NCBI GenBank assembly: GCA_002361235.1
Contig: DESI01000095.1
Location: 1-21,557 of the forward strand
DNA length: 21,557 bases
Direction of reading: 5' to 3'
DNA from: Porphyromonadaceae bacterium UBA3318
Lineage (GTDB): Bacteria; Bacteroidota; Bacteroidia; Bacteroidales; Muribaculaceae
The position numbers and the translations under genes were made by a program. The notes beneath the pieces were generated by a model, which had not been told where the DNA came from, searched no databases, and saw only the letters and a program-made list of their open reading frames with translations. Positions 14,700-21,557 of the stretch are shown here, in pieces. Positions within the stretch are counted from its first letter, which is position 1. Every line of letters starts with the position of its first letter.

Positions 14700-15571
14700 A
14701 CATCGATATAACACATCTGCTTGGCGCCATTTTTCCTGACCGGGATATACGCACAGCCGTAATCACCAGGATAGGAGGAATGAGCAACATAAACTTCAGG
14801 ATCGATCTTGGCTGCAGCAAGTATGTGCTGCGCGTTCCCGGCAATGGCTCCGACGGCATGGTGGAACGCGCCAACGAGGAATACAACGCGATGGAAGCCT
14901 CCAGATTAGGCATCAATCCACCGGTACGTTACTTCAACACGCTCAACGGCATCAAGCTCGCCGACTTCGTGGAGGGCGCCGAGACTCTGACCGCCATCAC
15001 CGTGCAGCGGCACGACAACATGCGCAAGATCGCCGACATATACCGCACCCTGCACGCTTCGGGCATACGTTTCAGAAACGAGTTCAACATTTTCCGCGAA
15101 ATCGACAAGTACGACAGCCTGATGGCCGCCGCCAACGCCACGATGTACCAGGGTTGGGAGGTTGTACGCCCCGGAGTGATGGCTCTGGAAGGATATCTCG
15201 ACTCATTGGGCATCGAACTGAAACCATGCCACAACGATGCACTGTACGACAACTTCATAAAGGCTCAGGACGGCACCATCTATCTGATTGACTGGGAATA
15301 TTCAGGCATGAACGACCCGATGGCAGACTTCGCCGCGCTGTTTCTGGAAGCCGGATTCGCGAAGGAAAACGAGGACTATATTCTCGACCGGTATTTTGGA
15401 GGCAACGTACCCGGCAATGCCCGCGAGAAGATTCTGTGCTATCAGATCCTCTGGGATTATCTGTGGGCGCAGTGGACTGTCATCAAGGAAGCGAAAGGCG
15501 ATGACTTCGGCACCTACGGCCCCGACCGTTACAACCGTGCCATCGAAAACCTGACTAAGATAAAGAATTGA
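14696..15571 (+). CDS. licA: Choline kinase (LicA-type, choline/ethanolamine kinase family)
   Basis: This enzyme phosphorylates choline with ATP, the first intracellular step of phosphocholine decoration. The 291-residue protein shows the ATP-loop GGMSNINF (27-34), the Brenner-type catalytic motif CHNDALYDNF (178-187) with Asp181 and Asn186, and the metal-binding YLIDWEYSGMNDP (196-208). No membrane segment is present. Its ATG overlaps the licC stop by 4 bases, and its own stop lies 3 bases before the transporter gene. Unlike Haemophilus licA it has no tetranucleotide repeat near the start, so phase variation by that route is not expected. Ethanolamine as substrate cannot be excluded, but the neighbours favour choline. 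Confidence 0.93.
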   Translation: MNIDITHLLGAIFPDRDIRTAVITRIGGMSNINFRIDLGCSKYVLRVPGNGSDGMVERANEEYNAMEASRLGINPPVRYFNTLNGIKLADFVEGAETLTAITVQRHDNMRKIADIYRTLHASGIRFRNEFNIFREIDKYDSLMAAANATMYQGWEVVRPGVMALEGYLDSLGIELKPCHNDALYDNFIKAQDGTIYLIDWEYSGMNDPMADFAALFLEAGFAKENEDYILDRYFGGNVPGNAREKILCYQILWDYLWAQWTVIKEAKGDDFGTYGPDRYNRAIENLTKIKN

Positions 15572-15574
15572 CTG

Positions 15575-17104
15575 ATGGAAACTGTGAATAGAAAGATCGA
15601 CTGGATCACCATGCTGATACCTTTCGCCATCGTCGTGGCGCTGATGGGCATATTCATGATTGCCCCTGAACAGTCCAAATCCACTGTCGACTCCCTCAGG
15701 GATTTCTTCGGCAACACCATAGGCATATACTATCCCATTCTTGCCATCGGCAGCGTGGCGTGCGCGCTGTATGTGGCGATGAACAACAGATACGGCTCCA
15801 TCCGGCTTGGCACAACCGACCGTCCGGCATACAGCGACTTCAAGTGGGGCACCATGATATTCACCTCCACCATGGCGGCCGACATCATGTTCTATTCCCT
15901 GATAGAATGGGCTCTCTATGGCGGCGAGCGGCACGTGCAGGACCTGGGCGGCACGCAGGCATGGGCCGAAACCTTCACCCTGTTCCACTGGGGCCCGCTG
16001 GCATGGGGCTTCTACGTGATCCTTGCCGTATGCTTCGGCTTCATGATGCATGTGCGCAAGCGCGACCGGCAGCGTTTCTCCGAGGCATGCCGTCCGCTGC
16101 TGGGACACAGGGTCGACGGGTTCTGGGGTAAGCTGATTGACGTCATCGCCATTTTCGCCATTGTATGCGCCACCGCCACCACCTTCTCCCTCGCCACCCC
16201 GCTGCTCACCAAGGCAATGGGGCAGGTGTTCGGTTTTCAGGTCACCACCGGGGTCACTATCACCGTCCTGCTGCTGATCTGCGCCGTATACACCGTCACC
16301 GTACTGTTCGGAGTTAAGGGAATCAGCCGTCTGGCACAGATATGCTCCTACCTGTTCTTCGCCGTGCTGCTATATTTCCTGTTTCTGGGCGGAGAGACAC
16401 GATACATCGTCGAGACCGGAGTGCAGTCCGTGGGCAACATGACGCAGAACTTCATCGGTCTGGCCACATACATGGATCCGCTGCGCGAAAACGGTTTCGC
16501 GCAGAACTGGACCGTATATTACTGGGCCTACTGGCTGGTGTGGTGCGTGGCCACGCCATTCTTCATCGCCCTTATATCCAAGGGACGGACACTGCGCAAT
16601 GTGGTTTACGGCACTTTCGGCTGGGGACTGGCCGGAACATACATGTCCTTCATCATTTTAGGCGGCTACGGCCTGGCGCAGCAACTCAAGCATGGCGTGG
16701 ACTCCATCGGATTCATCGCCGACGGAGGCGAGATGTACGATGCCATCCTCATGATATTCGACACGCTCCCCCTCCCCGCCGTGGCTCTGATGCTGCTGGT
16801 CATCACCATGATTGCCTTCTACAGCACCACTCTGGACGGTATCACTTACGTCACATCGTCATACAGCTACAATCATATCTCGCCCGACGATGAGCCTTCG
16901 CGCCGGGTCCGTGCCTTCTGGAGTGTGATGCTCATCCTGCTCCCCATCGCCCTGCTGTTCGCGCAGAACTCGCTATACAGCCTGCAGGGGGTCACCATCA
17001 TCGCGGCATTCCCCGTAGGAATACTGTTAATCCTTATTGTCATAAGTTTCTTTAAGGATTGCAACAGATTCACAGGCATCACTCATTCAAATAAAAATTG
17101 TTAA
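15575..17104 (+). CDS. BCCT-family choline transporter
   Basis: BCCT carriers import quaternary amines such as choline, betaine and carnitine. The 509-residue protein has about 12 hydrophobic segments and the family box NWTVYYWAYWLVW (311-323) followed by ISKGRT (334-339). In the third-helix region it reads TMAADIMFY (99-107). By my alignment Asp103 falls where BetP, a sodium-betaine carrier, has Gly153, the position at which an aspartate is associated with proton-coupled choline transport. One tryptophan of the substrate box is tyrosine here (Tyr319). The gene sits between licA and licD, so it plays the part that LicB (a different, unrelated permease family) plays in Haemophilus and pneumococci. 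It lies in the inner membrane. Confidence 0.92.
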   Translation: METVNRKIDWITMLIPFAIVVALMGIFMIAPEQSKSTVDSLRDFFGNTIGIYYPILAIGSVACALYVAMNNRYGSIRLGTTDRPAYSDFKWGTMIFTSTMAADIMFYSLIEWALYGGERHVQDLGGTQAWAETFTLFHWGPLAWGFYVILAVCFGFMMHVRKRDRQRFSEACRPLLGHRVDGFWGKLIDVIAIFAIVCATATTFSLATPLLTKAMGQVFGFQVTTGVTITVLLLICAVYTVTVLFGVKGISRLAQICSYLFFAVLLYFLFLGGETRYIVETGVQSVGNMTQNFIGLATYMDPLRENGFAQNWTVYYWAYWLVWCVATPFFIALISKGRTLRNVVYGTFGWGLAGTYMSFIILGGYGLAQQLKHGVDSIGFIADGGEMYDAILMIFDTLPLPAVALMLLVITMIAFYSTTLDGITYVTSSYSYNHISPDDEPSRRVRAFWSVMLILLPIALLFAQNSLYSLQGVTIIAAFPVGILLILIVISFFKDCNRFTGITHSNKNC

Positions 17105-17114
17105 CTTTGCAGTT

Positions 17115-17918
17115 ATGATTGACCCTAATACACAAGCCGAGCTGCGGGCCCGCTACAATCCCGACGGGTCCGAGTTGCGGCGTGCGCAGCTGCGCATGCT
17201 GGAGATGCTGAAGTTCATCGATTCATTCTGCAGCGAACACGACATACGTTATTGGCTCGATGGCGGCACACTGCTCGGAACCATGCGCCACGGCGGATAT
17301 ATACCCTGGGACGACGACACGGACATAGCCATGACCCGGCAGGATGCGGAAAAATTCAAGCGTCTGATGCTTGAGCTGCATCCACATCCCGATTTCGTGC
17401 TGCAATGCCGGGAAACCGACCCCGGTTTCTTCGGATTCTGGAATGTGTTGCGCGACCTCAAGTCTGAATACGTACAGGACAGCGGACTGCACCGTCGGCG
17501 TAACTTACGAGGCCTGCAGGTGGACATCTTCCCTTTTGAACCGCATCAGAACAGGTTGCTTCAACGGCTGTCGGGCACCCTGGCCAACAGACTGGTGGAA
17601 CGCCCGCTGATGCGTTCCGCTTCGGCTGACGTTGGTTCACGATACAGGTTCCTGACCCGATGGCTGTTCCCGGCATTCCGGGCATTAGGCCGAGTCTCGG
17701 CCTCCTCCCGACTGCGGCTCAGTCCCGGATGCCCATGGTATCACTCCGTGGCGTCAGCTACGGTATTCCCTTTGACCAAAGCCGTTTTCGAAGGTCATGA
17801 GTTTCCGGTCCCCGCAGATTCTGACGCTTATCTCTCCTCCGTCTATGGCGACTGGCGTCAGATTCCCGACTCTGATAATATCGCGACTCACGACACTAAG
17901 TTCCTTTTTTTCGAATAA
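17115..17918 (+). CDS. licD: LicD-family phosphocholine transferase
   Basis: LicD enzymes transfer phosphocholine from CDP-choline to sugars of surface glycans (teichoic acid in pneumococci, lipopolysaccharide in Haemophilus). The 267-residue protein carries the family core YWLDGGTLLGTMRHGGYIPW (46-65) followed by DDDTDIAM (66-73), with the aspartates that bind metal, and LQVDIFPFEPH further on. It is slightly compact but has both ends. It begins 10 bases after the transporter stop. A TAACTTTGC box at 17102-17110, overlapping the transporter stop codon, could be an internal promoter but would give an almost leaderless message. The acceptor glycan is unknown; no glycosyltransferase genes are nearby. 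Confidence 0.9.
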   Translation: MIDPNTQAELRARYNPDGSELRRAQLRMLEMLKFIDSFCSEHDIRYWLDGGTLLGTMRHGGYIPWDDDTDIAMTRQDAEKFKRLMLELHPHPDFVLQCRETDPGFFGFWNVLRDLKSEYVQDSGLHRRRNLRGLQVDIFPFEPHQNRLLQRLSGTLANRLVERPLMRSASADVGSRYRFLTRWLFPAFRALGRVSASSRLRLSPGCPWYHSVASATVFPLTKAVFEGHEFPVPADSDAYLSSVYGDWRQIPDSDNIATHDTKFLFFE

Positions 17919-17919
17919 A

Positions 17920-17951
17920 TTGCCTAAGATAATCGGATTTAGTAACTTTGC
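17920..17951 (+). promoter_or_regulatory. Promoter of leuS
   Basis: TTG (17920-17922) is followed by 20 bases and TAACTTTGC (17943-17951), fitting the Bacteroidetes -33/-7 promoter with the correct spacing. The leuS ATG lies 45 bases downstream. This is the best-formed promoter in the window, so leuS is probably transcribed independently of the lic operon. Confidence 0.7.
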
Positions 17952-17996
17952 ACTGTTTTTCCGTAATACATTCCCGAAACATACAACACGATATAA

Positions 17997-20759
<2,763 letters not shown>

Positions 20760-20795
20760 CCCCGGACCCGACGGTCCAAGACCCCGACATCCACT

Positions 20796-20832
20796 AAAAA
20801 AACAAGGAGCGCCTCTCGACGCTCCTATTTTT
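20796..20832. terminator. Bidirectional intrinsic terminator after leuS
   Basis: AGGAGCG (20805-20811) pairs with CGCTCCT (20820-20826) around an 8-base loop. A T-run follows (20828-20832) and an A-run precedes it (20796-20802), so it can stop transcripts from leuS on the plus strand and from the convergent minus-strand gene. Confidence 0.85.
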
Positions 20833-20841
20833 GTGGTATTT

Positions 20842-21016
20842 TAGTGGCGCGGACACTCCGTGCCGCACAAGTATATTAGACAGGAGAACAGTAGGGCAGG
20901 AGCCGCTGCGACCGGGATGACGACGTCCACGTCGTCAATGCACTACCGACTATCTCCTGTTCCTCCTGTTATCCTGTCTAAAAAACTCTTGTCGGGTTGA
21001 TGCGCCCGCGCCACTA
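20842..21016. repeat. 175-bp nested palindrome between leuS and the right-edge gene
   Basis: Four sets of inverted repeats are nested. TAGTGGCGCGG (20842-20852) pairs with 21006-21016, 11 of 11. TTAGACAGGAGAACAG (20876-20891) pairs with 20966-20981, 15 of 16. CAGGAG (20897-20902) pairs with CTCCTG (20954-20959). TGACGACGT (20918-20926) pairs with ACGTCGTCA (20929-20937) in the centre. There is no open reading frame of note. It could be a structured RNA, a mobile fold-back element or an extended terminator; it ends 4 bases from the stop codon of the convergent gene. Confidence 0.75.
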
Positions 21017-21019
21017 CTG

Positions 21020-21557
21020 TCACAGCGCGTAGATCAGATTGTCGAACATGGTCGGGCTGATCTCGCTATCGGTAAACCTCAGGCCCAATATCCTGCGACG
21101 CGTGGACAATGTTCCCTTGGCTCGGCCTATCAGAACACAAAGCTGCGTCGGCGTGACCCCGCACTTTATCAGCAGCATTATACGGTAGGCATCCGTCTTT
21201 ATCTTGCCCGGTGACAACAGCTGCAGACGTCGGTCGAAATTCGGCGATGCCTCTATGATGACCGAGTGCAGTTCGCCCCATAACGGACTCGCATCCGGAA
21301 TCGCCCGTTTCTCTTTGATGTACTCCTGTAATTCCGCGTATGCCCGCGAGTTTCCGATTTCCGGCGACAGGGGCAACCGCTTCTTCTTGCTGTCGCACAC
21401 AGCCGTCAGCTCGACGATCAGCTGTCGGCGCAGGTCTTCTGCCGTCGCTTCGGGTTCTACTTCAGACGTCACTTCGGACGCCACTTCTGATGTAGGCTCC
21501 GATTCCTGTCCGGAATCTTCTCCCTTTGCGTCACCCGCTTCCAATTGTTTTCTCAGC
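21020..21557 (-). CDS. C-terminal part of a protein with a putative helix-turn-helix end; continues past the right edge
   Basis: The frame is open to the window edge. The first possible internal start is a TTG at 21544, and codons before it (L-R-K-Q) remain open, so the true start lies outside. The visible 178 or so residues begin with an acidic low-complexity linker (repeats of SEVASEV and TSEVEPEA). A helical region follows, and the end, GVTPTQLCVLIGRAKGTLST followed by RRRILGLRF, resembles a helix-turn-helix with the arrangement found at the C-terminus of Bacteroidales sensor or tetratricopeptide regulators. The missing N-terminal part may hold the sensing or membrane domain. It is convergent with leuS. 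DNA binding is inferred from sequence character only. Confidence 0.6.
   Translation of the reverse strand, partial: LRKQLEAGDAKGEDSGQESEPTSEVASEVTSEVEPEATAEDLRRQLIVELTAVCDSKKKRLPLSPEIGNSRAYAELQEYIKEKRAIPDASPLWGELHSVIIEASPNFDRRLQLLSPGKIKTDAYRIMLLIKCGVTPTQLCVLIGRAKGTLSTRRRILGLRFTDSEISPTMFDNLIYAL

Noticed and set aside
14696..14760. Phase-variable repeat in licA as in Haemophilus
   Set aside because: The first codons contain no tetranucleotide or homopolymer run.
17102..17110. TAACTTTGC box directly before licD as an internal promoter
   Set aside because: It matches the -7 consensus but overlaps the transporter stop codon, has no -33 partner, and would start transcription at or inside the licD start codon. 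Too weak to list as a feature.
20842..21016. Nested palindrome considered as a retron or an integron attC site
   Set aside because: No reverse transcriptase or integrase gene is visible, and the attC end motifs are not recognisable. Left as an unexplained structure.

Overview
This window looks like chromosomal DNA from a high-GC member of the Bacteroidales, probably a Muribaculaceae-like gut bacterium. The genus is an inference. The grounds are promoter boxes of the Bacteroidetes type (TAnnTTTGC), a BspA-type leucine-rich-repeat protein, a PorZ-like type IX secretion protein with a C-terminal sorting-like domain, and housekeeping proteins of Bacteroidetes character, such as an Mrp ATPase without the CxxC motif. 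No rRNA, tRNA or CRISPR was seen, and no gap between genes exceeds 300 bases.

Layout. (1) 92-2018, minus strand: trmB then mrp. (2) 2170-3696, plus strand: a GH3-family acyl-adenylating enzyme, divergent from trmB and overlapping tail-to-tail with the next block. (3) 3683-8110, minus strand: a 1004-residue frame joining an RdgB/Ham1 nucleotide-pool hydrolase to an exported PorZ-like beta-propeller protein, followed after 6 bases by a secreted BspA-type LRR protein. (4) 8248-12883, minus strand: a compact phage head module (portal, scaffold-like acidic protein, HK97-type major capsid protein, a small protein, a probable head-tail adaptor). There is no terminase, protease, tail, lysis or integrase gene; host-type genes sit on both sides. 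Two of its promoter regions share a 17-bp motif at an identical distance from the -7 box. A 183-bp MITE-like palindromic element with a 3-bp target duplication lies between the portal and scaffold genes. (5) 13032-17918, plus strand: a tightly packed five-gene phosphocholine-decoration operon (outer-membrane barrel, LicC cytidylyltransferase, LicA choline kinase, BCCT choline transporter, LicD phosphotransferase). (6) 17997-20759, plus strand: leuS with its own promoter and terminator, then a 175-bp nested palindrome. (7) 21020 to the right edge, minus strand: the C-terminal part of a protein ending in a putative helix-turn-helix.

How the genes work together. The lic block forms a pathway: choline probably crosses the outer membrane through the barrel and is imported by the BCCT carrier. 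LicA then phosphorylates it, LicC activates it to CDP-choline, and LicD transfers phosphocholine to a surface glycan. The head module encodes the parts of a procapsid but nothing to fill it or attach a tail. It is therefore a remnant, a satellite or a domesticated cassette; the sequence alone does not decide. The RdgB-PorZ frame is the most unusual gene structure in the window, because it places a cytosolic enzyme directly upstream of a signal peptide in one reading frame.
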